A stretch of DNA of 64,000 nucleotides. Origin: Drosophila persimilis. Lineage: Eukaryota > Arthropoda > Insecta > Diptera > Drosophilidae. The stretch spans positions 1,302,001-1,366,000 of the forward strand of contig NW_020825313.1 of the NCBI RefSeq assembly GCF_003286085.1. The letters run 5' to 3'. Below, one piece after another: positions 1-12,269 of the stretch; position 1 is the first letter of the stretch, and the number at the start of each line of letters is the position of its first letter. A program made the position numbers and the translations under genes. A model generated the notes under the pieces. It did not search any database. It saw only the letters and a program-made list of their open reading frames with translations, and was not told where the DNA came from.

Positions 1-1600
1 AGTTTAATGGTGCTACCGAAGAGTGGCTAATGTTCAACGAACCTTTCACTATGACCACTGCAGAGTACGGATACAGGGACAGGCAAAAGTTGTTACGCCT
101 CCAAAAGGCAATAAAGGGCAAGGCTAGGGAAACCGTTGAATGTTTGCTTATTCACAGTTCTAACGTTTCAAATATTTTAGATATCCTTAAACAAATTTTT
201 GTAGACCGGAGAAACTCGTAAAAAGCCAGATTAGTCGCGTTAGAGAATTTTCGAGCATTTGCGAAGGGAGGTTGGAACAATTAGTAGAGCTCGAAAAGAA
301 GGTACAAAACTTGGCTTCATAAAAAATCCAACATTAATGGGGGAGTAAGTCTTAAAGTTGCAACAGAGACTGGAGTGGGCAATTCCAAGCAACTAGGAGA
401 TGAAAAGTCGATCCGTCATTTAAGTCTATGACTTCAGGGATTGGCCGAAGATGTGCAAGACGCAGGATTGGTTGACGATCAGGCGACGTTCAAGCGACGT
501 TCAAGCTAAAGAAGGAAATGTCGAGACTATTCCATGCAAACGACATCGGACTTATAACCACGAAGGCGTGCTCCGCCTGCAATGGGATACACGATTTGGA
601 AAAGTGTAACTCATTTGCCCAGTTAGAACTTCAGAAAAAATGGACGCATGTCTTTGGATAGAAATTGTATACATGATCCAGAGTACTACAAAAAATACAG
701 CGACCTGATGGAAGCATACGAAGAAAAGTCATACATTCGGCATCTCACAAGCAGTGAACTGGAAGTGGACAAGAACAAATAATGGTTCCTGCCTCATTTT
801 GGGGTCTTAAATCCTAACAAGCCCGGCAAGTTGAGAATTGTTCGATGGAGTCGATGGAGTGTCGTTAAACTCCATGCTCATGACTGGCCCCGATGGGTAT
901 CAATCCTTAACGGACATTCTTATGAGGTTCAGACAGAAACCGATTGGAGTCTGTGCTGACATAGCAGAAATGTTCCACTAAGTCATAATACGAAAGGAGG
1001 ATCGATGTGGCCAACGCATACTATAGAGGAAGAATCCAGGCGATGAGATAAAGGAGTATGAAATGCAGGTCATGACCTTTGGGGCCAAATGTTCACCGGT
1101 CTGCTCAATACGTGAAAAATAGAAACGCACTTGAATTTAAGGAATCGAATCCAGGTGCGGTGAATGCCATTATTAAAAACCATTATGTGGACGATTTGGT
1201 GCATTGTTTTTCATCCGATGATTCGGCTGTGTGAGTTGTGAATTGACATTGACATTCACAAAAAGAAGGATTCGAACTGAGAAAGTTCAATTAGAAATTC
1301 TTCAACAAGGTTTTTGGTAACGAACAAGTAGCTGAACCCATAACTCTTGATAGGGATGAATCTTCGCATTATCAAAAGGTCCTGGGAATGTACTGGTGTA
1401 CACGCAGCGACGAATTTTGGTTCTCACTTTCGTTTAACAAAATTGACGCTTCAATCTTTTCAGAGTCAAGAATACCGTCTGTTCAAACATGAACATATTA
1501 TCGTCGAAATCATGCCACTTTCGGTCCCTTGTAGAATGTTTAAACAGAAACATATTATTGTACACATTCACTCATGTATCAAAAAAATGGATCTCTAAAG
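1..1600 (+). pseudogene. BEL/Pao (roo-like) gag-pol remnant, array unit 1, 5' cut by window
   Basis: The plus strand reads as a decayed BEL/Pao polyprotein in several frames. Gag is seen at 1-221 (FNGATEEWLMF, then a helical stretch ending VDRRNS at a stop). A knuckle-like CSAC-N-x2-H-x4-C follows near 570-610. RT pieces come next: NPNKPGKLRIV near 820, MTGPDGYQSLTDILMRFRQK near 880-935, CADIAEMF near 955, and the catalytic box YVDDLV near 1190. The post-RT motif KVLGMYWC lies near 1375. The GPD-x3-SL-x3-LMRFRQ pattern is typical of the roo/Pao side of the family. Many stops and frame changes make it non-functional. Nothing of RNase H or integrase remains in the unit. Confidence 0.8.
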
Positions 1601-2469
1601 AAATCACATAAAGTAGATCAGTAATGACAGTTTGGGTGTAAACAATGATCTGCAGCCCATCAAAAGATACTACAACAAAACACAAGTGGGGAAAACACTT
1701 AACCAATGCATTCTTAAAATAACACTAATGTAAGCATGCACTCAAATATACATCCGCAGTAAAATGTATCCTTTGCGTAGGTCTAACGATAATTATAGAG
1801 TACGAAATTCTACCTCATTGTCAAATCACATATAAGGCTCTGATTTTAAGAATAAAATTTAGTTTGAATTTACAACGCCACTCGCAAATTTTCTTTTAAG
1901 GTCTTAACAATAGGGTTCGTTGGGGATAAACTAGTGAGGGGTTTAAGCTCCGTCAGTACTATAAAAAGGGTCAAAGGCTTTCAAAACCACTTCGCTGATG
2001 AAGGGCTTAGCGTAATTGCCATTAGTAGGCTATTTAACTAAGCGAATACTTCAATCATCCAGCGTTAATTTCGAAGCCTTCGAAAAGAGAAAATAGGGGA
2101 AAAGTGAGTCGGATTTGTCCTTGCCTTATAATCGCGTGTAATTGAGGATTCCAACGGCTTTCTTCCAGAGGAATAATTCCAACATATTCACAAATCTTCA
2201 GACATGTGGACATAGCTGTTGTTTATTATCAATCGTTCTAGCACCGAAACATATATTCTTCAAAGTAAAATAAACCAACGACAGATCCCTAGTAATGATT
2301 CCGGACTTCAGCCAAGAGTAATTAATTCCTAAAGATAGCGCAGATTCAGGTACTTATCGAAGATTGGAAAGAATATAGAATTGTATAGAAACGAAATAGC
2401 ATTCGTATCGAAAGAAAATAGAATTAATAGTAAAGAATGTTAAAGAATGTCCGCTGCCACACCAAATCG
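1601..2469. other. AT-rich remnant without recognisable gene (also 4967-5835 and 8393-9263)
   Basis: These 870 bp are present in all three array units with few differences. I see no convincing reading frame on either strand. The last 130 bp precede a minus-strand primer site and are probably leader sequence of the LTR element whose LTR lies at 2493. The rest could be its deleted interior or the tail of the BEL remnant. Confidence 0.5.
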
Positions 2470-2699
2470 GCCCCACGTTGGGCGCCAAAATATGTAACGT
2501 CCTTGCTTCCATCGCACAAAATACCACGATAGGGAACCTAATTCCACCCGGTGATATCATACGCGATTGGTCGCCGGTTTGTGTGAGCTTTTGGGTGAAC
2601 CGTGCAAAAGCACGGGTAGGACTCGGGTAGAATCTTGCCACCCTATGCTAAATCTAATTGACCTGACGTCATTGCACCATCGCAGAATATGTTATGGGG
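2470..2699 (-). mobile_element. LTR with tRNA-Lys primer-binding site, unit 1
   Basis: GCCCCACGTTGGGCGCCA at 2470-2487 equals the 3' end of Drosophila tRNA-Lys(CUU) as I remember it, so its complement is a minus-strand primer-binding site. The LTR then lies at about 2493-2699 in plus coordinates. It begins TGTAACGTCC and ends near AATATGTTA, where LINE sequence takes over, so its outer two bases are uncertain. Gypsy-group elements commonly use tRNA-Lys. Unit 1 lacks 51 bp that unit 3 retains. Confidence 0.6.
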
Positions 2700-2945
2700 T
2701 TAATGTTCGTGCACAAGCTCCTTCTCGGGATTGTTGACTCCCAAACTCTCTTGGGTCAGATTGACTTGGCCGTCCCATCTAGACCTTTTAGGACAATCTG
2801 TTGTATTAGGGAAGCCACCTTTCCAAAAAAACGAACTTCTCTTTTAGTAACCTATCAGAATGTAAGAGGCTTGCGTAGTAAGCTCAGCATTCTTTTCCGG
2901 GATAGTGTTGCATTTGCTTCCCACGTTATTGTGTTTACTGAAACC
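2700..2945 (+). pseudogene. LINE endonuclease N-terminal fragment, unit 1
   Basis: The frame contains TYQNVRGLRSK and VIVFTET, the first two conserved blocks (Asn and Glu) of the apurinic-type endonuclease of LINE ORF2. It is cut right after the Glu block, at the unit junction, and reads straight on into unrelated BEL leader. The same fragment continues into a longer LINE only in unit 3 (9542 onward). Confidence 0.8.
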
Positions 2946-4965
2946 GCAGGTAAATCTTCGGGTGATGATTACCAGAGCAATGAGCAAATTAAGAGCAACG
3001 GGTGGACGAGGACAACGTTGAGATGGGAAAAGTGGTGAAGCCTCAAATATGGAGAGGGCCGGGGCCGACACATCAAAAGAAGCCCAAACACATAGCGTTG
3101 TTAACGTTATGATGGAGATGTGGCGCCAAATGCAAGAAGGTCAGCGAGCCAATGCAATGCAAATGCAGCAGTTCCAAGTGGAAGTTCTGTGGATGAATCA
3201 AATTCAAATGAAAAAACTAATATACTTCTGCGATCCCTTGGTATTAGTGGAAGGACAACTGGCGGGCTAGGACCACAATCAACTACGGCTGAGCCCTCAG
3301 TGACATCGGACAACCGGCAACCGGTTCCTTCTCAGGAAACGCAAAGAAAAATGTGCGATCTACCGGAGTTTAATGGTGCTACCGAAGAGTGGCTAATGTT
3401 CAACGAACCTTTCACTATGACCACTGCAGAGTACGGATACAGGGACAGGCAAAAGTTGTTACGCCTCCAAAAGGCAATAAAGGGCAAGGCTAGGGAAACC
3501 GTTGAATGTTTGCTTATTCACAGTTCTAACGTTTCAAATATTTTAGATATCCTTAAACAAATTTTTGTAGACCGGAGAAACTCGTAAAAAGCCAGATTAG
3601 TCGCGTTAGAGAATTTTCGAGCATTTGCGAAGGGAGGTTGGAACAATTAGTAGAGCTCGAAAAGAAGGTACAAAACTTGGCTTCATAAAAAATCCAACAT
3701 TAATGGGGGAGTAAGTCTTAAAGTTGCAACAGAGACTGGAGTGGGCAATTCCAAGCAACTAGGAGATGAAAAGTCGATCCGTCATTTAAGTCTATGACTT
3801 CAGGGATTGGCCGAAGATGTGCAAGACGCAGGATTGGTTGACGATCAGGCGACGTTCAAGCGACGTTCAAGCTAAAGAAGGAAATGTCGAGACTATTCCA
3901 TGCAAACGACATCGGACTTATAACCACGAAGGCGTGCTCCGCCTGCAATGGGATACACGATTTGGAAAAGTGTAACTCATTTGCCCAGTTAGAACTTCAG
4001 AAAAAATGGACGCATGTCTTTGGATAGAAATTGTATACATGATCCAGAGTACTACAAAAAATACAGCGACCTGATGGAAGCATACGAAGAAAAGTCATAC
4101 ATTCGGCATCTCACAAGCAGTGAACTGGAAGTGGACAAGAACAAATAATGGTTCCTGCCTCATTTTGGGGTCTTAAATCCTAACAAGCCCGGCAAGTTGA
4201 GAATTGTTCGATGGAGTCGATGGAGTGTCGTTAAACTCCATGCTCATGACTGGCCCCGATGGGTATCAATCCTTAACGGACATTCTTATGAGGTTCAGAC
4301 AGAAACCGATTGGAGTCTGTGCTGACATAGCAGAAATGTTCCACTAAGTCATAATACGAAAGGAGGATCGATGTGGCCAACGCATACTATAGAGGAAGAA
4401 TCCAGGCGATGAGATAAAGGAGTATGAAATGCAGGTCATGACCTTTGGGGCCAAATGTTCACCGGTCTGCTCAATACGTGAAAAATAGAAACGCACTTGA
4501 ATTTAAGGAATCGAATCCAGGTGCGGTGAATGCCATTATTAAAAACCATTATGTGGACGATTTGGTGCATTGTTTTTCATCCGATGATTCGGCTGTGTGA
4601 GTTGTGAATTGACATTGACATTCACAAAAAGAAGGATTCGAACTGAGAAAGTTCAATTAGAAATTCTTCAACAAGGTTTTTGGTAACGAACAAGTAGCTG
4701 AACCCATAACTCTTGATAGGGATGAATCTTCGCATTATCAAAAGGTCCTGGGAATGTACTGGTGTACACGCAGCGACGAATTTTGGTTCTCACTTTCGTT
4801 TAACAAAATTGACGCTTCAATCTTTTCAGAGTCAAGAATACCGTCTGTTCAAACATGAACATATTATCGTCGAAATCATGCCACTTTCGGTCCCTTGTAG
4901 AATGTTTAAACAGAAACATATTATTGTACACATTCACTCATGTATCAAAAAAATGGATCTCTAAA
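2946..4965 (+). pseudogene. BEL/Pao (roo-like) gag-pol remnant, array unit 2
   Basis: This is the same remnant as in unit 1 but with the gag start present. A Met at 3049 opens MERAGADTSKEAQ, followed by a Met/Gln-rich stretch. The frame shifts near 3170-3200 into the frame of 3120-3587, which carries KMCDLPEFNGATEEW and ends VDRRNS at a stop. The zinc-knuckle-like CSAC piece, GPDGYQ RT block and YVDDLV box follow at offsets of 3366 from unit 1. The frameshift is shared with unit 3, so the element was dead before amplification. Unit 2 lacks an 18-bp leader block near 3033 that unit 3 has near 6399-6420. Confidence 0.8.
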
Positions 4966-5835
4966 GAAATCACATAAAGTAGATCAGTAATGACAGTTTG
5001 GGTGTAAACAATGATCTGCAGCCCATCAAAAGATACTACAACAAAACACAAGTGGGGAAAACACTTAACCAATGCATTCTTAAAATAACACTAATGTAAG
5101 CATGCACTCAAATATACATCCGCAGTAAAATGTATCCTTTGCGTAGGTCTAACGATAATTATAGAGTACGAAATTCTACCTCATTGTCAAATCACATATA
5201 AGGCTCTGATTTTAAGAATAAAATTTAGTTTGAATTTACAACGCCACTCGCAAATTTTCTTTTAAGGTCTTAACAATAGGGTTCGTTGGGGATAAACTAG
5301 TGAGGGGTTTAAGCTCCGTCAGTACTATAAAAAGGGTCAAAGGCTTTCAAAACCACTTCGCTGATGAAGGGCTTAGCGTAATTGCCATTAGTAGGCTATT
5401 TAACTAAGCGAATACTTCAATCATCCAGCGTTAATTTCGAAGCCTTCGAAAAGAGAAAATAGGGGAAAAGTGAGTCGGATTTGTCCTTGCCTTATAATCG
5501 CGTGTAATTGAGGATTCCAACGGCTTTCTTCCAGAGGAATAATTCCAACATATTCACAAATCTTCAGACATGTGGACATAGCTGTTGTTTATTATCAATC
5601 GTTCTAGCACCGAAACATATATTCTTCAAAGTAAAATAAACCAACGACAGATCCCTAGTAATGATTCCGGACTTCAGCCAAGAGTAATTAATTCCTAAAG
5701 ATAGCGCAGATTCAGGTACTTATCGAAGATTGGAAAGAATATAGAATTGTATAGAAACGAAATAGCATTCGTATCGAAAGAAAATAGAATTAATAGTAAA
5801 GAATGTTAAAGAATGTCCGCTGCCACACCAAATCG

Positions 5836-6065
5836 GCCCCACGTTGGGCGCCAAAATATGTAACGTCCTTGCTTCCATCGCACAAAATACCACGATAGGG
5901 AACCTAATTCCACCCGGTGATATCATACGCGATTGGTCGCCGGTTTGTGTGAGCTTTTGGGTGAACCGTGCAAAAGCACGGGTAGGACTCGGGTAGAATC
6001 TTGCCACCCTATGCTAAATCTAATTGACCTGACGTCATTGCACCATCGCAGAATATGTTATGGGG
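5836..6065 (-). mobile_element. LTR with tRNA-Lys primer-binding site, unit 2
   Basis: Primer site at 5836-5853 and LTR at about 5859-6065, exactly 3366 bp after the unit 1 copy and sharing its 51-bp deletion. Confidence 0.6.
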
Positions 6066-6311
6066 TTAATGTTCGTGCACAAGCTCCTTCTCGGGATTGT
6101 TGACTCCCAAACTCTCTTGGGTCAGATTGACTTGGCCGTCCCATCTAGACCTTTTAGGACAATCTGTTGTATTAGGGAAGCCACCTTTCCAAAAAAACGA
6201 ACTTCTCTTTTAGTAACCTATCAGAATGTAAGAGGCTTGCGTAGTAAGCTCAGCATTCTTTTCCGGGATAGTGTTGCATTTGCTTCCCACGTTATTGTGT
6301 TTACTGAAACC
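6066..6311 (+). pseudogene. LINE endonuclease N-terminal fragment, unit 2
   Basis: Copy of the 2700-2945 fragment, again cut after VIVFTET at the junction with the next unit's BEL leader. The junction is base-for-base the same as at 2945/2946. Confidence 0.8.
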
Positions 6312-8392
6312 GCAGGTAAATCTTCGGGTGATGATTACCAGAGCAATGAGCAAATTAAGAGCAACGGGTGGACGAGGACAACGTTGAGATGGGAAAAGTG
6401 GAGGGGAATCCGCGCAAGGTGAAGCCTCAAATATGGAGAGGGCCGGGGCCGACACATCAAAAGAAGCCCAATCACATGGCGTTGTTAACGTTATGATGGA
6501 GATGTGGCGCCAAATGCAAGAAGGTCAGCGAGCCAATGCAATGCAAAAGCATCAGTTCCAAGTGGAAGTTCTGTGGATGAATCAAATTCAAATGAAAAAA
6601 CTAATATACTTCTGCGATCCCTTGGTATTAGTGGAAGGACAAGTGGCGGGCCAGGACCACAATCAACTACGGCTGAGCCCTCAGTGACATCGGACAACCG
6701 GCAACCGGTTCCTTCTCAGGAAACGCAAAGAAAAATGTGCGATCTACCGGAGTTTAATGGTGCTACCGAAGAGTGGCTAATGTTCAACGAACCTTTCACT
6801 ATGACCACTGCAGAGTACGGATACAGGGACAGGCAAAAGTTGTTACGCCTCCAAAAGGCAATAAAGGGCAAGGCTAGGGAAACCGTTGAATGTTTGCTTA
6901 TTCACAGTTATAACGTTTCAAATATTTTAGATATCCTTAAACAAATTTTTGTAGACCGGAGAAACTCGTAAAAAGCCAGATTAGTCGCGTTAGAGAATTT
7001 TCGAGCATTTGCGAAGGGAGATTGGAACAATTAGTAGAGCTCGAAAAGAAGGTACAAAACTTGGCTTCATTCTTAGAAACAGCTAACGCACATCAGCAGT
7101 TAAAAAATCCAACATTAATGGGGGAGTAAGTCTTAAAGTTGCAACAGAGACTGGAGTGGGCAATTCCAAGCAACTAGGAGATGAAAAGTCGATCCGTCAT
7201 TTAAGTCTATGACTTCAGGGATTGGCCGAAGATGTCAAGACGCAGGATTGGTTGACGATCAGGCGACGTTCAAGCGACGTTCAAGCGACGTTCAAGCTAA
7301 AGAAGGAAATGTCGAGACTATTCCATGCAAACGACATCGGACTTATAACCACGAAGGCGTGCTCCGCCTGCAATGGGATACACGATTTGGAAAAGTGTAA
7401 CTCATTTGCCCAGTTAGAACTTCAGAAAAAATGGACGCATGTCTTTGGATAGAAATTGTATACATGATCCAGAGTACTACAAAAAATACAGCGACCTGAT
7501 GGAAGCATACGAAGAAAAGTCATACATTCGGCATCTCACAAGCAGTGAACTGGAAGTGGACAAGAACAAATAATGGTTCCTGCCTCATTTTGGGGTCTTA
7601 AATCCTAACAAGCCCGGCAAGTTGAGAATTGTTCGATGGAGTCGATGGAGTGTCGTTAAACTCCATGCTCATGACTGGCCCCGATGGGTATCAATCCTTA
7701 ACGGACATTCTTATGAGGTTCAGACAGAAACCGATTGGAGTCTGTGCTGACATAGCAGAAATGTTCCACTAAGTCATAATACGAAAGGAGGATCGATGTG
7801 GCCAACGCATACTATAGAGGAAGAATCCAGGCGATGAGATAAAGGAGTATGAAATGCAGGTCATGACCTTTGGGGCCAAATGTTCACCGGTCTGCTCAAT
7901 ACGTGAAAAATAGAAACGCACTTGAATTTAAGGAATCGAATCCAGGTGCGGTGAATGCCATTATTAAAAACCATTATGTGGACGATTTGGTGCATTGTTT
8001 TTCATCCGATGATTCGGCTGTGTGAGTTGTGAAGGAGATAATTGACATTCACAAAAAGAAGGATTCGAACTGAGAAAGTCCAATTAGAAATTCTTCAACA
8101 AGGTTTTTGGTAACGAACAAGTAGCTGAACCCATAACTCTTGATAGGGATGAATCTTCGCATTATCAAAAGGTCCTGGGAATGTACTGGTGTACACGCAG
8201 CGACGAATTTTGGTTCTCACTTTCGTTTAACAAAATTGACGCTTCAATCTTTTCAGAGTCAAGAATACCGTCTGTTCAAACATGAACATATTATCGTCGA
8301 AATCATGCCACTTTCGGTCCCTTGTAGAATGTTTAAACAGAAACATATTATTGTACACATTCACTCATGTATCAAAAAAATGGATCTCTAAA
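6312..8392 (+). pseudogene. BEL/Pao (roo-like) gag-pol remnant, array unit 3 (least deleted)
   Basis: Same order of pieces: gag Met at 6433, main gag frame 6504-6971, knuckle-like frame 7222-7452, RT with MTGPDGYQ near 7670 and YVDDLV near 7975, post-RT KVLGMYWC near 8170. Unlike units 1 and 2 it keeps about 34 bp after GGCTTCAT near 7070. It also has three rather than two copies of the GCGACGTTCAA repeat near 7262-7292, and GGAGATA near 8034 where the others have a short duplication. This makes it the best starting point for aligning the family. It is still broken by stops and shifts. Confidence 0.8.
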
Positions 8393-9263
8393 GAAATCAC
8401 ATAAAGTAGATCAGTAATGACAGTTTGGGTGTAAACAATGATCTGTAGCCCATCAAAAGATACTACAACAAAACACAAGTGGGGAAAACACTTAACCAAT
8501 GCATTCTTAAAATAACACTAATGTAAGCATGCACTCAAATATACATCCGCAGTAAAATGTATCCTTTGCGTAGGTCTAACGATAATTATAGAATACGAAA
8601 TTCTACCTCATTGTCAAATCACATATATGGCTCTGATTTTAAGAATAAAATTTAGTTTGAATTTACAACGCCACTCGCAAAGTTTCTTTTAAGGTCTTAA
8701 CAATAGGGTTCGTTGGGGATAAACTAGTGAGGGGTTTAAGCTCCGTCAGTACTATAAAAAGGGTCAAAGGCTTTCAAAACCACTTCGCTGATGAAAGGGC
8801 TTAGCGTAATTGCCATTAGTAGGCTATTTAACTAAGCGAATACTTCAATCATCCAGCGTTAATTTCGAAGCCTTCGAAAAGAGAAAATAGGGGAAAAGTG
8901 AGTCGGATTTGTCCTTGCCTTATAATCGCGTGTAATTGAGGATTCCAACGGCTTTCTTCCAGAGGAATAATTCCAACATATTCACAAATCTTCAGACATG
9001 TGGACATAACTGTTGTTTATTATCAATCGTTCTAGCACCGAAACATATATTCTTCAAAGTAAAATAAACCAACGACAGATCCCTAGTAATGATTCCGGAC
9101 CTCAGCCAAGAGTAATTAATTCCTAAAGATAGCGCAGATTCAGGTACTTATCGAAGATTGGAAAGAATATAGAATTGTATAGAAACGAAATAGCATTCGT
9201 ATCGAAAGAAAATAGAATTGATAGTAAAGAATGTTAAAGAATGTCCGCTGCCACACCAAATCG

Positions 9264-9541
9264 GCCCCACGTTGGGCACCAAAATATGTAACGTCCTTGC
9301 TTCCATCGCACAAAATACCACGATAGGGAACCTAATTCCACCCGGTGATATCATACGCGATTGGTCGCCGGTTTGTGTGAGCTTTTGGGTGAACCGTGTG
9401 GGTGTGGAGCCCGCAATATAAAGAGCAGCAGGTTGACATTGAATCCGTGCAAAAGCACGGGTAGGACTCGGGTAGAATCTTGCCACCCTATGCTAAATCT
9501 AATTGACCTGACGTCATTGCACCATCGCAGAATATGTTATG
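9264..9541 (-). mobile_element. LTR with damaged tRNA-Lys primer-binding site, unit 3
   Basis: Primer site at 9264-9281 carries one change (GGGCACCA for GGGCGCCA). The LTR at about 9287-9541 keeps a 51-bp block between two CCGTG repeats (about 9394-9449) that is missing from units 1 and 2. This is the fullest LTR copy, about 255 bp. Confidence 0.6.
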
Positions 9542-12250
9542 GGGTTAATGTTCGTGCACAAGCTCCTTCTCGGGATTGTTGACTCCCAAACTCTCTTGGG
9601 TCAGATTGACTTGGCCGTCCCATCTAGAACTTTTAGGACAATCTGTTGTATGAGGGAAGCCACCTTTCCAAAAAAACGAACTTCTCTTTTAGTAACCTAT
9701 CAGAATGTAAGAGGCTTGCGTAGTAAGCTCAGCATTCTTTTCCGGGATAGTGTTGCATTTGCTTCCCACGTTATTGTGTTTACTGAAACCTGGTTAAAGC
9801 CGGACATTCTTAGTTCCGAGGTTTTGGCAGGTCGGTACACAACTTTTAGAAAGGACCGTTCGTCTCGACGTGCAGGAGGGGTTCTAATTGCAGTGGACTC
9901 TGACTTCACGTCAGAACACTTCACAGTCCAAGTTCAACAGGAACTGGAATTCCTGTGTGTAAAACTGATTCTTCCCGCTTTCGCTATATGCATTACTTGC
10001 TCGTATATCCCACCTTCTTCGGATATTTCAATTTATGAGCAGCACTTGTCCGCTTTAACCGCTGTTTCTTCCTCGCTATCTGATAAAGATCGTATGATAG
10101 TTCTTGGTGACTTCAACTTGCCAGGAACTGTTTGGTCTTCGGTAAACGAGTCTAGTATCCTAGTGCCCATGTCACGACATGACTTTGTTGACGGCTTGCT
10201 TGACCTGTCCCTGTCTCAAATCAATCATGTGAAAAATTCCTTGGGTCGATTGCTTGATCTATGCTTTGTATCGGATCCGACCATAGTGTTGTTAACCCGA
10301 GCCCTTCCGCTCACTATACCTGAAGACACCTACCACCCTACTTTCGAGGTGTCGCTAGATATAGGACCAACTGTATTGGATCGGTCGAGTAGACTACCTG
10401 AACGGGCCCGCTGCTTAATAACCTAATTAGGGATTTTGATTGGTCCGCTTTGTACTTGTGCACTGATGTCACAAAAGGCACAAACATTTTTTACAATGCT
10501 CTTAGCACATTTTTTGATTCTTGTGTCCCGCTTTCTTGTCCGATTAGATCTGGAAAACCCCCTTGGTTTACCAAAGAGTTTACCAAAGAGATACCTCGCT
10601 ATTATTTTGTAATACGTCGGCAAATAATGATTAAGCAATTGCCGATTATTTTGCCCAACTTTTCCAAACCACCTATTCTGAGGAAAGCTACTCTCGTCAT
10701 CCGTACCCATACGGGTTAACGAGGTCAAACGGCATTTTCAGTCCCTTGTTAAATGAATGTTCCCTACTTCATGATCTTCGACTAGTTAAGCCGGTGTTTT
10801 CACCGGGTCCAGACGGGCTCCAGGTTGTGTACTCAGGTACTGCACCGAGGTCCTGTCTGGACCTTTGCTTAAACTATTCACCCTGTCCATTGAGTCTTCT
10901 TGCTTCCCCCCGATCTGGAAGGAATCGTTTATAATTCCTCTCCATAAAAAAGGTAGCAAGTCTGATGCAAAAAATTATAGAGGTATAGCAAAGTTATCCG
11001 CTATCAGTTATCAGCATGGATTTATAAGGCGGCGATCAACCACCACGAACTTGTTAGAGTTTACCTCTTTCATTATTAAAGGCTTTCAAGGTAACTTACA
11101 GACGGATGTTATTTACACCGACTTTAGTAAAGCATTCGACTCTGTAAACCATTCCCTTCTAGCACATAAACTTGACCTTTTAGGGTTTCCGCCCAACCTC
11201 CTGAGATGGATTTCTAGCTATCTTTGTTCCAGATCTCAAAGAGTCCCCTTCAAAAACTCCCTCTCTTCTCCAGGAAAGGTTTCTTCGGGATTACCACAGG
11301 GCAGCCATCTAGGTCCCTTACTCTTCACACTCTTTATTAATGACTTGCCTTCGGTATTAGCATACTCTGGAGTACTTAATTATGCGGATGATGTTAAACA
11401 CTAGTCCAGTACAAGGAAATTTAATTTCATTCTCGCTTGCAATCCGATCTCAATAACTTTCAGTCATGGTGTAGTGCAAACTTGTTACACCTTTATGCCT
11501 CGAAATGCAAAGTTATGACATTTCATCGTTCTAGCCCTTTGTTGGCTGCCTATACCCTATTTGGTGGTTCTCTTGAGAGAATTACCCTGGTGGATGATCT
11601 GGGTGTTATGTTAGACCCCAAGTTAAAGTTTTCCGAACACATTTCTACCATGGTAAATAAGCCCATGGGCGTGCTTGGGTTTATAAAGAGGTGGTCAAAG
11701 GAATTTGACGACCCCTATATAACAAAGACTCTCTATACCTCGCTAGTTCGTCCGATCTTAGAATACGGCTCCTGTGTATGGTGCCCTCAGTGCATAGTAC
11801 ATCATGACCGTATAGAATCAGTACAAAACAACTTTTTACTCTGCTCTGTGGGGCCTTAACTGGGATGCGGGTGTGAGACTCCCATCTTACTCTAGTAGAC
11901 TGGGATAAGTAAACCTCCCATCCTTAGTTATTTATGCACAACTTGATCAGGGGTGACATAGACAGCCCTGATCTGTTGAGCCGCATAAACTTCACGATTC
12001 CTATTAGACTGACTAGAAATTTTACACCGTTGTTCCTTCCAATTTGTAGATCGAATTATTCCTTGCATGAACCGTTTAGGGTTTTACGCTCGGATTATAA
12101 TTCCCTCTACCATATCATATCCACCACTAATTTTCTTCCTCTTATTAAATTATTAATCCTTACACACCTTTCTATTAATTAGTACCTGTAGTGGTATTTG
12201 TATTTTGATTGCATGCTTAGTTTCTTAGTAAGTTTAGTGCTAATTTGCCT
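9539..12250 (+). pseudogene. LINE ORF2 remnant (endonuclease plus reverse transcriptase), CR1/jockey-like
   Basis: The first open stretch, 9539-10426, is the endonuclease: YQNVRGLRSK, VIVFTETWL, GGVLIAVDSDF, MIVLGDFNLPG and LLDLCFVSD, while the final catalytic SDH block is degenerate. Further pieces follow in other frames. 10450-10719 carries GKPPWFTKE. The RT at 10865-11404 carries PLHKKG, YTDFSKAFDSVNH, SGLPQGSHLGPLLF and NYADDVK, so the catalytic ADD is intact. The thumb region 11437-11859 has LGVMLD and LEYGSCVWCP, and the tail is 11934-12182. Several shifts and an internal deletion near 11000 (KLSAISYQHGFI) disable it. The SGLPQGSHLGP block and SYLCSRSQ context suggest a CR1-type element. 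The 5' end is missing. Confidence 0.85.
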
Positions 12251-12269
12251 CGAATGTTAGTCTAATATC

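Larger units (their letters stand above)
1..9785 (+). repeat. Left tandem array of a 3.37 kb composite transposon unit
   Basis: Sequence at 1 recurs at 3367 and again near 6751. Unit junctions, where LINE endonuclease sequence breaks straight into BEL leader sequence (AAACC then GCAGG), lie at 2945/2946 and 6311/6312, so the complete middle unit is 3366 bp. Unit order is BEL gag and RT remnants, AT-rich remnant, LTR with primer site, LINE start. The first unit is cut by the window edge. The third is not closed by a junction but continues into the LINE. Units 1 and 2 look almost identical and share deletions that unit 3 lacks, so they are the younger pair. The unit mixes three unrelated elements, so it was amplified as DNA and not by transposition. 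Confidence 0.93.
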
